Assembly: GCA_016293205.1 (NCBI GenBank)
Contig: JAEDES010000004.1
Coordinates: 1 to 64,000, forward strand
Length of the DNA stretch: 64,000 nucleotides
Source of the DNA: Bacilli bacterium
GTDB lineage: Bacteria; Bacillota_I; Bacilli_A; RF39; UBA660
Reading direction: 5' to 3'
Below the pieces are notes generated by a model. That model was not told where the DNA came from. It made no database searches and saw nothing but the letters and a program-made list of their open reading frames with translations. Both the position numbers and the translations under genes were made by a program. Shown piece after piece: positions 22,445 through 32,138 of the stretch (positions are counted from its first letter, which is position 1; each line of letters starts with the position of its first letter).

Positions 22445-24040
22445 CTACTTATTTATTTTTAATATATTCTTAATATAATCTATTTTTTCCTGTTTATTTT
22501 CTGGGCCTAATACTTTAATTTGCTCTGGCTTACAATATTTTTTTTCAATTAAAACATCTTTAATTTTTTTACTATCTACGATAAATGATTTAAATAAAGG
22601 TGACATAACTGCATTATGTAATTGATGCATTATGGTCATATCATCATAGTTTAATTTGTCATCTTTTGACAAAGTTATTATAAATGGTATTTTATAGCGT
22701 TCTATTATTTTTAAATTATTATATCTAAATCTTGTAAAACTTTGTAAAGTTATAAATATAGCTAAATTTTTTTTTGAATTTTTTCTATAAATATCTAATA
22801 GATCATCCGATTTTGCACTGATGGCTAAGTTACTTATTTTTTTATTTTTTCTATTAAATGCTTTTATCTTATCTTGTTCAGCATTTGAAATAACTAATAC
22901 TCTACTAAAATTTGACCAATAATTTTTAATTTCATCACATTTTGGTGATTCCTCTTCTATATATGATTCATCAAATATGTACAATGAATCTTTTCTTTTA
23001 ATAGAATTAAATTTTTTTAATGCTATTCTATATAATATTCTATAGAAATCTTTTTTTATGATGAAATTTTTATTATTTTTAATAAAGCTTATATTATTTT
23101 CAGCAAAACTATTCTTTGTGTCCTTTAATATATTTTTTGATAACGACTTTAAATATTCTTCTAAGAATGGTGTTCTTGTAGCATATTTAAACCAAACTTC
23201 TGCTTTTGTGCAATCTGGATTTTTCCATGGTTTTATCCTAGTTGCATAGTGCAGTTGTATCGGATGTTCCATTGCTTCTTTTATTTCTTTATATGTATAA
23301 TTACTATCTGTTTGCATATCTTCGTCTGTTTGATAATAATCCCACATATAACTGCAAGCAACGTATGCTAATGGTAGATGTTTAATTTTTCCATAACAGC
23401 ATATATTAAATATATCCTGTTCCATTTGGTTTAATCTATAGCCATTGTTAGCAAAGAAATTTATAAACACTTCTTCCATGTTATCTTTTCTAATTTTTTT
23501 TAAATTAGCTACTAAGTAACCGCCACAAATAGTACCAATTTTCTTTATTTCTTCTTCAGTCCACTTTTCTTTATATGTTTCTAAATAATTATTAATTTTA
23601 CCTATTGGCTTTACTCCTGCAAGATAGCAATCTTCATTACAATCAAATTCAGTATAGCTTTTTGATATATCACCAACGAAAACTACATCTACATCACTTA
23701 CAATTATTTTGTCATATTGTGGAAAAATAGAAGCTATTAATATTTTATACATTACTTCTTTTGAAAAATGACCTTCACTATATGCTTTTTTCCATAAATC
23801 TTCAAATCTATGTTCCATATTTATAAAATCTAATTTTGCTATATTACTATAGTCTTTTATTGTTTCTTGTAGTTTAATTTGCTGATATTTGTTTATATCA
23901 GAATGTAATATAAAAAAATGATAATCATAATTTTTATCAGCATTTTCTAATATTGATAAGAAAGTTACCGCCGCTGGTATAACATAATTTTTATCAAAAC
24001 AAAACATCACTGGTATTTCCATTTTATTATTTTTAGACAT
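22445..24040 (-). CDS. GT8 glycosyltransferase fused to a partial GT4-like domain
   Basis: Seen: 531 residues. The N-terminal part (about 1-300) is a family-8 retaining glycosyltransferase: PVMFCFDKNYVIPAAVTFLSI, SDVDVVF (DxD near 117) and LHYATRIKPW near 270. The C-terminal part (about 340-531) resembles the N-terminal half of the next protein (24058-25386). Shared features are KDSLYIFDES versus KDILYIFDDV, a NKNLAI-like strand, and IPFIITL versus IPFVFTL. The donor-binding C-terminal half of a GT4 enzyme is absent. Inferred: a bifunctional ancestor truncated, or an acceptor-binding module. Confidence 0.8.
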   Translation of the reverse strand: MSKNNKMEIPVMFCFDKNYVIPAAVTFLSILENADKNYDYHFFILHSDINKYQQIKLQETIKDYSNIAKLDFINMEHRFEDLWKKAYSEGHFSKEVMYKILIASIFPQYDKIIVSDVDVVFVGDISKSYTEFDCNEDCYLAGVKPIGKINNYLETYKEKWTEEEIKKIGTICGGYLVANLKKIRKDNMEEVFINFFANNGYRLNQMEQDIFNICCYGKIKHLPLAYVACSYMWDYYQTDEDMQTDSNYTYKEIKEAMEHPIQLHYATRIKPWKNPDCTKAEVWFKYATRTPFLEEYLKSLSKNILKDTKNSFAENNISFIKNNKNFIIKKDFYRILYRIALKKFNSIKRKDSLYIFDESYIEEESPKCDEIKNYWSNFSRVLVISNAEQDKIKAFNRKNKKISNLAISAKSDDLLDIYRKNSKKNLAIFITLQSFTRFRYNNLKIIERYKIPFIITLSKDDKLNYDDMTIMHQLHNAVMSPLFKSFIVDSKKIKDVLIEKKYCKPEQIKVLGPENKQEKIDYIKNILKINK

Positions 24041-24057
24041 ATTTTGCCCTCCTTCAC

Positions 24058-25386
24058 TTACTTATTTGTCTTTTCTTTCATTATTTCTTTTAAAAGATTT
24101 GACCTTTCATAAACCTGTTTTTCAAGAGAATAAATTCTTTTTGCTTTTTTACATCCACTTGTTGCAATTTCTTTTATTTTTTGTTTATTTAGATAAAAAT
24201 ATTCTATCGTTTTAGCTACTTTAGTGGCATCTAAATCAGTAATAATGATATCTTTATCAGGTGTAAATTTTATATTTTGCTTTAATTCGTCGGATGCTAT
24301 TAATAGCAATCCATTAAGCATAGCTTCTGAAGCACTAGCAGTAGGAAAACCATCAAATGCACCTTTACTAAGCAATGAACTTCTATTTAACGAAATAAAT
24401 ATGTCTTTATCCTTATAAAAATCCATAAACCAATCTGTTCTTTGGGGACCATAAAAGGTTATATTTTCTTTTATATCTGAAACATTTATATCCGATTCAT
24501 CAAATGGTCCTACTACATGAAATTTTATGTTCTTATATTTATTCACTAGTTTTTTTGCTATATTTATAAATAAGTCATAGCCCTTATCTAAACCTTTTTC
24601 CATATATTTGTAAGCACAAAAGCAAATATCTAATGTATCTTTTTCTTTCGAGTAATATATCTTATTTCTAATATCAACATTTAACTGTTTTGGTGAAGTA
24701 ACGACTCCATATATCATTTTAATTTTGTCACTACGGCAAAGTTTTTTTTCTAATAAATATCTTCTAGTAACTTGTTGAGTAACAATTACTTTTTTAAACA
24801 GTTTTGAAGACATTGCTTTGCGTAATATTTCATCAGAATTTTCATTATTTAAAGCAAATCCTCCTCCTGGATACAATGTAAATACAAATGGAATACTATA
24901 TTCCTCTAATAATATTAAATTATTATGATATGAGTTTATTATATTTTGTATAAATGTTATAATTGCAAGATTCTTATTAGCATTTTTAGCTATTCTTTTT
25001 AGAAATCTTTTTTCTATATTATTTAGAGGTAAAATAATAAACTTATCCTTTCTATCTTTATATTTCTTTTGATATTTATCTATTATTTCTTCAATCGTGT
25101 CATTTACTTTTAATGCTGGTAGAGACGTTCCAGTTGTTAATACTATCACATTTTCAAATTCTTTAAAATAGTGTTGATATTCAGTATATCTAAAACTTGA
25201 TAAATCACATGGAAAGACATCATCAAAAATATACAATATATCTTTATTTTTTAGTTTTTTTGAAAGACTTTTTAGATTAATAATTCTTGCTAGTAATTTG
25301 TAAAAACTTTTATTAAAAAGAAATAGTGGATTTCGTTTAATGTATCTAAGAATATAAAATATTCTAGTATTTCTAAATCTATTCAA
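24058..25386 (-). CDS. GT4-like glycosyltransferase
   Basis: Seen: 442 residues with the GT-B layout. The N-terminal Rossmann-like half holds ILYIFDDVFPCDLSSFRY and IPFVFTLYPGGGFALN. The C-terminal half has KFHVVGPFDESDI, DKDIFISLNRSSLL, FDGFPTASASEAML (the E-x7-E-like motif) and a C-terminal helix. It probably transfers a sugar from a nucleotide donor onto the growing repeat unit at the inner membrane face. It lies between the GT8 fusion and the aminotransferase, with short gaps on both sides. Confidence 0.78.
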   Translation of the reverse strand: MNRFRNTRIFYILRYIKRNPLFLFNKSFYKLLARIINLKSLSKKLKNKDILYIFDDVFPCDLSSFRYTEYQHYFKEFENVIVLTTGTSLPALKVNDTIEEIIDKYQKKYKDRKDKFIILPLNNIEKRFLKRIAKNANKNLAIITFIQNIINSYHNNLILLEEYSIPFVFTLYPGGGFALNNENSDEILRKAMSSKLFKKVIVTQQVTRRYLLEKKLCRSDKIKMIYGVVTSPKQLNVDIRNKIYYSKEKDTLDICFCAYKYMEKGLDKGYDLFINIAKKLVNKYKNIKFHVVGPFDESDINVSDIKENITFYGPQRTDWFMDFYKDKDIFISLNRSSLLSKGAFDGFPTASASEAMLNGLLLIASDELKQNIKFTPDKDIIITDLDATKVAKTIEYFYLNKQKIKEIATSGCKKAKRIYSLEKQVYERSNLLKEIMKEKTNK

Positions 25387-25406
25387 CCTTTTTTATCCTT
25401 TATTTA

Positions 25407-26486
25407 TTATCTTTTTATTGTCTTTCTTATTACCTTACAAATTTCTTTTACATTTTCATCTTCTAAATCGGGATATAGGGGTAGACAAGCAATTCTTCTG
25501 GATACATCTTCTGAAACAGGACATGGTTCATATGTTGCTAAATATGGTAATTCATTAAGTGTCGGATAAAAATATCTTCTTGGAAATATTTCTTCTTTAT
25601 GTAAGGCATCAAATACACTTAATAATTCTTCCTCATTTCTAAATATTACTGGATAATATGCATAGTTATATTTCAAGTTTTCTACTTCTGCCGGTCTATC
25701 AAGTTGACCTTCTAATAGTAAGTCATACAATTCACTTATTTTTTTTCTTCTTTCAATTACTTGATCAATGTAAGGATAATTTGCTAATCCCATTGCTGCA
25801 TGAAATTCACTAGATTTTGCGTTTATTCCTACTTCTTGATAATTTTCTCCTACAAAACCAAACTTTTTCATTAAATCTAATTTTTTATCCACGTCTTGAT
25901 TATTAGTTATACATGCTCCTCCCTCAATAGTATGATAGACTTTTGTTGCGTGAAAACTGCATGTAGAAACATCGCCATATGATAACAATGATTTCCCCTC
26001 ATATTCTGTTCCAAACGCATGTGCAGCATCATAGATAACCTTAATATTATGTTTATCAGCTATTTCTTTTATTTTTTTTACATCACATGGATATCCAAAT
26101 ACGTGTACTGCCATTATTGCTTTTGTTTTATCAGTTATTTTATCTTCAATTTTAGAGGGATCTATTTCTAATGTTTTTGGATCAATGTCAACAAATACTG
26201 GTGTGCAATGTTCCCATAGAATTGATGTTGTAGTTGCTGCAAAAGAAAATGGGGTTGTTATTATTTCGCCTTCTTTTATATCTAGTGCATGTATTGCCAA
26301 TTGTAGAGCAATTGTTCCATTATTTACATAATGAAAGTATGGAACATTTAAAAAGTTTTTTAGTTTTTTTTCTAATTCTTGTACGCAAGGTCCTTGATTA
26401 GTTAAATAACCAGATTCCCATATTTTTTTTATATATGCTTCATATTCTTCATATGGAGGCATAAAACTTTTTGTTACGTTTATCAT
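25407..26486 (-). CDS. DegT/DnrJ/EryC1 sugar aminotransferase
   Basis: PLP-dependent enzyme that aminates a keto-deoxysugar nucleotide using glutamate. Seen: 359 residues. NGTIALQLAIHAL is near 56-68, DAAHAFGTEYEGK has the Asp that holds the PLP ring (about 153), and the PLP lysine is about 182 in SFHATKVYHTIEGG. Inferred: with RmlA and RmlB present and RmlC/RmlD absent, the substrate is most likely dTDP-4-keto-6-deoxyglucose, giving dTDP-4-amino-4,6-dideoxyglucose (viosamine) or its galacto epimer. The 3-amino products of FdtB/QdtB-like enzymes would need an isomerase, not seen here. Confidence 0.85.
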   Translation of the reverse strand: MINVTKSFMPPYEEYEAYIKKIWESGYLTNQGPCVQELEKKLKNFLNVPYFHYVNNGTIALQLAIHALDIKEGEIITTPFSFAATTTSILWEHCTPVFVDIDPKTLEIDPSKIEDKITDKTKAIMAVHVFGYPCDVKKIKEIADKHNIKVIYDAAHAFGTEYEGKSLLSYGDVSTCSFHATKVYHTIEGGACITNNQDVDKKLDLMKKFGFVGENYQEVGINAKSSEFHAAMGLANYPYIDQVIERRKKISELYDLLLEGQLDRPAEVENLKYNYAYYPVIFRNEEELLSVFDALHKEEIFPRRYFYPTLNELPYLATYEPCPVSEDVSRRIACLPLYPDLEDENVKEICKVIRKTIKR

Positions 26487-26496
26487 ATTTATCTCC

Positions 26497-27501
26497 TTAT
26501 GCCTTATAACTTTCTTTATATTTTCCTGTTTTTATATTATTTATCCAATCTTGGTTAGAAACATACCAATCGATTGTTTCTTTTATTCCATCTTCAAAAT
26601 TATATGTTCTTTCCCAACCAAGTTCTTTTTCAACTTTTGATGAATCAATTGCGTACCTTAAATCATGTCCAGGTCTATCAGTTACAAATGTTATTAAACT
26701 TTCTGGTTTATTAAGTTGCTTTAGTATTGTTTTTACAACATCTAAATTTGTTCTTTCGCTATGTCCGCCTAAATTGTAAACCTCACCGATTTTTCCATTT
26801 CTTAAGATTAAATCTACTCCAACATTATGATCGTGTACATGAATCCAATCTCTAACATTTTCGCCTTTTCCGTATACTGGAATTGGTTCATCATTTAACG
26901 CTTTACTTATTACTACTGGAATAAGTTTTTCCGGAAATTGATATGCTCCATAGTTGTTTGAACATCTTGAAATAGTTGCTGGAAAATTAAACGTTCTGCA
27001 ATATGCCAATACAAGCAAATCAGCACTTGCTTTAGATGCAGAATAAGGACTTGATGTATGAATTGGATTATTTTCAGTAAATAGTAGGTCAGTTCTATCT
27101 AATGGTAAATCTCCATATACTTCGTCAGTTGATACTTGATGATATCTTTTAACATCATGTCTTCTGCATGCATCCATTAGTGTTTGTGTTCCAATGATAT
27201 TAGTTGTTAAGAATATACTTGGATTTTTGATAGAATTATCAACGTGACTTTCAGCTGCAAAATTAATTACAGCATCAAACTTTTCTTCATCAAATAATTT
27301 TTCTACTAACTCTTTGTCTGTTATATCTCCTTTAACAAATTTAAAATTTTTCTTATCAGCAATTGGTTTTAAGTTTTCATAGTTACCAGCATATGTTAAT
27401 GCATCTAAACATACATAAAAGTCTTCTTCATACTTATTAACTACATAATGTAGGTAATTACTTCCTATAAACCCTGCTCCACCTGTTACTAATATTTTCA
27501 T
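26497..27501 (-). CDS. rfbB: dTDP-glucose 4,6-dehydratase
   Basis: Converts dTDP-glucose to dTDP-4-keto-6-deoxyglucose with bound NAD. Seen: 334 residues; GGAGFIG at 7-13; the STDEVYGD catalytic segment near 125-132; YSASK (Tyr-x3-Lys) near 153; NNYGAYQFPEKLIP; and RDWIHVHDH. Known: the product is the branch point to rhamnose and to amino-deoxysugars. First gene of a minus-strand operon with promoter at 27546-27573. The aminotransferase follows 10 bases downstream, which points to amination rather than rhamnose. Confidence 0.96.
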   Translation of the reverse strand: MKILVTGGAGFIGSNYLHYVVNKYEEDFYVCLDALTYAGNYENLKPIADKKNFKFVKGDITDKELVEKLFDEEKFDAVINFAAESHVDNSIKNPSIFLTTNIIGTQTLMDACRRHDVKRYHQVSTDEVYGDLPLDRTDLLFTENNPIHTSSPYSASKASADLLVLAYCRTFNFPATISRCSNNYGAYQFPEKLIPVVISKALNDEPIPVYGKGENVRDWIHVHDHNVGVDLILRNGKIGEVYNLGGHSERTNLDVVKTILKQLNKPESLITFVTDRPGHDLRYAIDSSKVEKELGWERTYNFEDGIKETIDWYVSNQDWINNIKTGKYKESYKA

Positions 27502-27545
27502 AAATTACCTCCTTATTAGCTTTGGCATTTTAAAGCTATATATTT

Positions 27546-27573
27546 ATTATACTATATTTATCATATCTATCAA
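27546..27573 (-). promoter_or_regulatory. Promoter of the rfbB operon
   Basis: Minus strand: -35 TTGATA at 27568-27573, a 16-bp spacer and -10 TATAAT at 27546-27551, about 45 bases before the rfbB start. Confidence 0.7.
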
Positions 27574-27773
27574 AGAAAAAAGTTGAATACTATCTTTAAA
27601 AGGAATCCTATAAAGAGATATTTAGTAAAAAGAGAAACAAATTTTACGGTTTTTATCACGTACTTTTTACACAAATTATGTAATATGAATTGATCTTGTG
27701 AAGTAATTGATACAATAAAAACTAGAATTTTTATAGTCAAGCTAAAGATATTAGAATAAAAAATGTGCTAATA

Positions 27774-27806
27774 AAAATGACTTCGATAAAATACCGAAAT
27801 CATTTT
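27774..27806. terminator. Bidirectional terminator downstream of the 844-residue protein gene
   Basis: AAAATGACTTCG (27774-27785) pairs with CGAAATCATTTT (27795-27806) over 12 bp with one G-U pair and a 9-base loop. T-rich tails follow on both strands. On the minus strand it would end the unit at 27878-30412. Confidence 0.65.
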
Positions 27807-27877
27807 ATTTGCTTCTATTATTTAAAATTTACCTTTTAATTAATCTTAAAAGTGTAATGATTTTTAAGTAATATATT

Positions 27878-30412
27878 TTAATTATCTATTAGCAGTAAAA
27901 ATATTTCTGATGCTGTCCACATGTGTGATAAATATAAGTTTTTTTCACAATAATATTTTGAAACAAAGCATTCATTTTTTATTTTTCCTGGTGTTGTTGT
28001 ATCTCCACCTTCATAACTCAATGGGTATATTTCATCTAAAATATACACTGTACCATATTGTTTATAATGATATGATGCCCAACTTAAATATGGATATATT
28101 CTCGAATCAAATGGTTCGGATGTGCTAATTCGATCAGAGTACCAAGTTAGCATTGCATATCCATCATCAAATTTTGGAGGAGTTAAATCGAGATTAATGC
28201 CTACTTTTTTTGCTCCATATAGTGCAAGAACAGTTGGATAATATTTTTGGACTAATCCATCTACATTCCCTTCAATGGTTCCATCAGATGATTTTAGGTG
28301 CTCAATTTCTCTGATAATTTCTTTGACTAAATCATCACGCTTAACACCTGTTGCTCCAATCATATATAATAGTTCCCCTAAGTTATCTGTTTCATCAATA
28401 TCTTCACTTCTCGAATTATCATATATTTTTGTTTCTTTTTGTAACCATGGTACCAAAAGGCTCGTATTGTTTGTATATTCTAATACCATTGTACCTAGCA
28501 TTCCATCCCTATACCATGGTGTTGTATACCCAAATAAATTAGGTTTTGGTACACTCCCATCTATATTAAATAATATTTCTTGATGTAATACTTTTAATAC
28601 CTCTGAAAATTCATGATCTTTAAATTCTGGTAAATTTATTTTTAAATTACCTTTACTAAATGTTTCCACTTTATTATTGTCATCAATGAAAACGCCTTCT
28701 TCATTTTCATATATTTTAATTATATTTCCATCTTTTTGTTTTAATAAAACCGTATACTCATTTGGAATAATTAATTCTTCTTCATATTCATATTTTCTCA
28801 GAACTTCCTGAGTTTTTAAATCTATTAGCTTTCCTTTTTTATAAACAACTTTTCTACGATCTGCCATTCCAAAGAAAAATATTTGTAATTTTTCATCTCT
28901 ATCTGAATAAGTTCTAATCATATGAGTGTTTTTCATTTCTTTTAGTTGATTGATATAAATTCTTAGCTTATTACTATATGCACAGTATTCATCACAATTA
29001 GTTTGAACTGGTTTAGTATTAAGAATTTTATATCCCATAAGAGAAGAAATAATGATTATTAGTATTGTTAGTAAAGCAAATACTTTTTTCTTATTAAGCG
29101 TTAATAATACAATCAATATCATCGAAATACTTATTATAATTATTGGAAGTGCTCTTACATTTTCAATTGGATTATATAACGGATATAAAGTTTTTATTGA
29201 AATATATATACTTCTTAAACTGCATATAATTATAAAAAATATTATTCCAAAAACAATTTTTCTATCTTTTAAATTATATAATTTATTTAATACATAGGCA
29301 GTTAATAAAATAATTAAAAAATTATAATGCGTCATATATAAAAATGCAATATTATTTCCGTAGAATAAATGGAGTGTGAAGTTAAATATATATGTTAGTA
29401 GCATAGCATAATATATTTTGTTTTTCTTTAAATTAATTTTTTCTTTAACTATATAATAAATGTTTAAACCATAGAATAGTATTGCCATAATAATAGAAAT
29501 AATTGTTTCATATATAGAATTTGTAAATATCATATAAACACCTGTTTTGGGAATAGTTAACTTAAACAAGTTGAATGTGTCAGCAAAATTTGAGTTTAAT
29601 ACATTTATTATTTTCTTAAATGAAATGTCATATGTTATATAAATAGATTCTGCTTTTGCACCGTGAAAAATGTCATATAGCATTGTATTAAAGAAGTTTG
29701 GGGCAGTTGGCCATACCAAATTTTGTAAATCTGCTAAAAATACAGAACAAATTACAGAACATGAAATAATAAATAATGATTTTAAAAATCTTTGATCAAC
29801 TTTTTTATTTAAAAATACTATAAAGAATATAACAATAATAAATTGAATGAAATTTGTTATTGTTACTGCAATACTTCCTATTCCTAATAATATTAATATT
29901 ATCATATCATTAAAGTTCATTGGTTTATCTACTTTATGTATAGCATAGTACCATAATAGAACAAGAAATAGTTGTGCATATACATATGTTTCTATTGATG
30001 ACGAAAAAATTAGTTGAGCATAATTAAATATAAATGCAATTATTAATATATTAATTAGAGATTGTTTTTTTGTTATTTTTTCTAGTATTTTATATACTAT
30101 AACTGCTGATGTTGCAGTTATTATGCTTTGAATTAATGGTATTGTTAACGAAAAGTCATTTATGCTTAGATTAATTATTCTAACTAATGGCTGAAATAAT
30201 ATTACAAATAATGGATGTACTGAAACTCTTGAGTGATTGTATGCTCGCGATGTTAAATCTCCTAATACTCTTGGACAATCCATATCAAATAAAACATTCC
30301 AAAATTTTGATGTTCCTAAATAATATGTAATAACTAAACCTAATAAAAAATAAATGATAAAACTTGTCAGAAATATCAGAATTTCTTTCTTATACTTTTT
30401 TATAAATTTCAT
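27878..30412 (-). CDS. Polytopic GT-C-like membrane protein with large C-terminal extracellular domain
   Basis: Seen: 844 residues. Residues 1 to about 450 carry around 11 membrane segments with early acidic residues in the first loop (FDMDCPRVLGDLT), as in GT-C glycosyltransferases that use lipid-linked sugars. The remaining about 390 residues are soluble and extracellular. They contain GYTTPWYRDGMLGTMVLEY, DGTIEGNVDGLVQKYYPTVL, and Trp- and Tyr-rich helices reminiscent of alpha/alpha-barrel glycosidases or their non-catalytic relatives. Inferred: transfer of a sugar outside the membrane, with the second domain binding, trimming or presenting the glycan. It has its own promoter and terminator. 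Confidence 0.65.
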   Translation of the reverse strand: MKFIKKYKKEILIFLTSFIIYFLLGLVITYYLGTSKFWNVLFDMDCPRVLGDLTSRAYNHSRVSVHPLFVILFQPLVRIINLSINDFSLTIPLIQSIITATSAVIVYKILEKITKKQSLINILIIAFIFNYAQLIFSSSIETYVYAQLFLVLLWYYAIHKVDKPMNFNDMIILILLGIGSIAVTITNFIQFIIVIFFIVFLNKKVDQRFLKSLFIISCSVICSVFLADLQNLVWPTAPNFFNTMLYDIFHGAKAESIYITYDISFKKIINVLNSNFADTFNLFKLTIPKTGVYMIFTNSIYETIISIIMAILFYGLNIYYIVKEKINLKKNKIYYAMLLTYIFNFTLHLFYGNNIAFLYMTHYNFLIILLTAYVLNKLYNLKDRKIVFGIIFFIIICSLRSIYISIKTLYPLYNPIENVRALPIIIISISMILIVLLTLNKKKVFALLTILIIIISSLMGYKILNTKPVQTNCDEYCAYSNKLRIYINQLKEMKNTHMIRTYSDRDEKLQIFFFGMADRRKVVYKKGKLIDLKTQEVLRKYEYEEELIIPNEYTVLLKQKDGNIIKIYENEEGVFIDDNNKVETFSKGNLKINLPEFKDHEFSEVLKVLHQEILFNIDGSVPKPNLFGYTTPWYRDGMLGTMVLEYTNNTSLLVPWLQKETKIYDNSRSEDIDETDNLGELLYMIGATGVKRDDLVKEIIREIEHLKSSDGTIEGNVDGLVQKYYPTVLALYGAKKVGINLDLTPPKFDDGYAMLTWYSDRISTSEPFDSRIYPYLSWASYHYKQYGTVYILDEIYPLSYEGGDTTTPGKIKNECFVSKYYCEKNLYLSHMWTASEIFLLLIDN

Positions 30413-30447
30413 ATTAATCCTCCAAAAATAAATATAGTTTAATTATA

Positions 30448-30477
30448 TCACTTTAACTATTGTTGTGAAATAAAAAA
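30448..30477 (-). promoter_or_regulatory. Likely promoter of the 844-residue protein gene
   Basis: Minus strand: a perfect TATAAT preceded by TGA (extended -10), near 30445-30455, with a weak -35-like TTTCAC about 17 bases upstream, close behind the rfbA terminator. GGAGG precedes the ATG at 30412. Confidence 0.45.
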
Positions 30478-30492
30478 GGGCTTTGGCCCTTT
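30471..30492 (-). terminator. Terminator of rfbA and the exporter operon
   Basis: Minus strand: stem AAAGGGC (30492-30486) with GCCCTTT (30481-30475), loop CAAA, then a T-run. Confidence 0.8.
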
Positions 30493-30500
30493 AAAGATTT

Positions 30501-31367
30501 CTAATCTTTTGCTATTTCCATTAGATATTTTCCATAATCGCTAGCTTTTAATTCTTTAGCTCTTTCTAATAATTTTTCTTTATCAATAAATCCTTTGTGG
30601 TAGGCAATTTCTTCTAAGCAAGCAATGTATAATCCTTGTTGAGATTGTACTGCTTCAACAAATGCAGATGCTTTTTGCATATTTTCTGGTGTTCCAGTAT
30701 CTAGCCAAGCCATTCCTCTACCAAGCAATTTAACTTTTAATTGCTTTCTGTTCAAATATTCATTATTAATAGCCGTAATTTCAATTTCATTTCTTTTTGA
30801 TGGCTTAACATTTTTTGCAATTTCAATTACGTCATTATCGTAGAAATATAAGCCTGGAACAGCATAGTTTGATTTAGGCTCTTCTGGTTTTTCTTCAATT
30901 GAAAGAACGTTTCCTTTATCATCAAATTCTACTACACCGAATGCTTTTGGATTTCTAACTGGGTATCCAAATATTGTGGCACCTTTTTTTCTTTTTATAG
31001 CGTCTTCTATAGCTATAGTAATACCGCCACCATAGAATATGTTATCACCTAAAATAAGGCATACACTATCTTTTCCAATAAACTCTTCTCCTATTATGAA
31101 TGCATCCGCTAAGCCTCTAGGCTCTAATTGAATCTTATATGATAAGTTGATTCCAAAGTTACTTCCATCACCTAATAGTTCCTCATATGCTGGTGTATCT
31201 TTTGGTGTTGATATAATTAGAATATCTTTTATTCCAGCTAACATAAGAACTGATAACGGATAATAGATCATTGGTTTATCATATATCGGTAATAATTGCT
31301 TTGATGTCATCATTGTCATGGGATATAGTCTAGTACCTTTTCCTCCTGCTAAAATAATTCCTTTCAT
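30501..31367 (-). CDS. rfbA: Glucose-1-phosphate thymidylyltransferase
   Basis: Makes dTDP-glucose from glucose-1-phosphate and dTTP, the first step of the dTDP-sugar pathway. Seen: 288 residues from ATG 31367, with the nucleotide-binding loop [13 protein letters not shown] at residues 5-17. Other motifs are [44 protein letters not shown] and [13 protein letters not shown] chose ATG 31367 because AAAGGAG lies just upstream; the longer frame overlaps the ABC ATPase gene. It is co-transcribed with the exporter genes, apart from rfbB. Confidence 0.96.
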   Translation of the reverse strand: MKGIILAGGKGTRLYPMTMMTSKQLLPIYDKPMIYYPLSVLMLAGIKDILIISTPKDTPAYEELLGDGSNFGINLSYKIQLEPRGLADAFIIGEEFIGKDSVCLILGDNIFYGGGITIAIEDAIKRKKGATIFGYPVRNPKAFGVVEFDDKGNVLSIEEKPEEPKSNYAVPGLYFYDNDVIEIAKNVKPSKRNEIEITAINNEYLNRKQLKVKLLGRGMAWLDTGTPENMQKASAFVEAVQSQQGLYIACLEEIAYHKGFIDKEKLLERAKELKASDYGKYLMEIAKD

Positions 31368-31390
31368 TTTTGTATCTCCTTTCAAAAAAA

Positions 31391-32125
31391 TCATTTCATT
31401 TGTTTATTATAATATTCATTACAAATTTCTTTTGCACTACCTATTTTAACTAATGTTCCATTTTCAATCCATACTACTCTATCACATAATTCTTTAATTG
31501 ATTCAAGTGAATGTGATACATATAATACAGTTGTTCCTCCTTTGATCATTTCCATCATTTTATTTTTACTTTTTTCTTGAAATTTAATATCACCAACTGA
31601 TAATATTTCGTCAACAATTAATATTTCTGGTTCTACTACAGTAGCGATAGAAAAAGCTAATTTAGCAATCATTCCTGAAGAGAAGTTTTTAACTGGTACA
31701 TCCAAAAAATCTTTTAGTTCTGAAAATTCTACTATTTCGTTGAATTTTTCGTCTATGAATTTTTTAGAATACCCTAAAATTGCCCCATTTAAATAAATAT
31801 TTTCTCTAGCAGTTAATTCAAGGTCAAAACCAGCACCTAATTCTATCATTGGCGAAATAACGCCATTTACTGTTACTTTTCCTTTAGTTGGTTTCATAAC
31901 TCCACTTACTACTTTAAGTAAAGTTGATTTTCCAGCACCATTACTTCCAATTAACCCAATTACCTCGCCTGGTTTTACATCAAAAGAAATGTTTTTCAAC
32001 GCCCAAAAATCAGTTTTCTTTGGTCTTCTTTTTCTATCAAATATTGAAATGAATGCTTCTTTTATGGAGAAGTTTTTTTCAATACCTAAGTTAAATTTCA
32101 TCGATACATTTTCTATTTTAATCAT
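31391..32125 (-). CDS. ABC exporter ATPase for a cell-surface glycan (Wzt/TagH type)
   Basis: Drives export of a lipid-linked polysaccharide or teichoic acid. Seen: 244 residues; Walker A GSNGAGKS at 60-67; signature FSSGM near 147; Walker B EILIVDE near 169; switch His in SHSLES. The N-terminal stretch before Walker A (about 40 residues) is typical of Wzt/TagH proteins. There is no C-terminal carbohydrate-binding domain, so export probably does not depend on a modified chain end, as for TagGH. It pairs with the permease directly upstream. Confidence 0.92.
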   Translation of the reverse strand: MIKIENVSMKFNLGIEKNFSIKEAFISIFDRKRRPKKTDFWALKNISFDVKPGEVIGLIGSNGAGKSTLLKVVSGVMKPTKGKVTVNGVISPMIELGAGFDLELTARENIYLNGAILGYSKKFIDEKFNEIVEFSELKDFLDVPVKNFSSGMIAKLAFSIATVVEPEILIVDEILSVGDIKFQEKSKNKMMEMIKGGTTVLYVSHSLESIKELCDRVVWIENGTLVKIGSAKEICNEYYNKQMK

Positions 32126-32138
32126 TTAATAACTCCTC

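Larger units (their letters stand above)
27502..27877. other. AT-rich intergenic region in the glycan locus
   Basis: 376 bases without a gene. It holds the rfbB ribosome binding site (AAGGAGGT), a small leader hairpin (AGCTTT with AAAGCT, 27520-27539) and the rfbB promoter, and it ends with the terminator at 27774-27806. A weak plus-strand promoter-like pair (TTGATC at 27690, TACAAT at 27711, spacer only 15) points at that terminator. A short RNA is possible but not supported further. No ORF of note. Confidence 0.6.

Noticed and set aside
27690..27806. A small RNA on the plus strand between rfbB and the 844-residue protein gene
   Set aside because: The only promoter-like pair has a 15-base spacer; the terminator is explained by the minus-strand gene.
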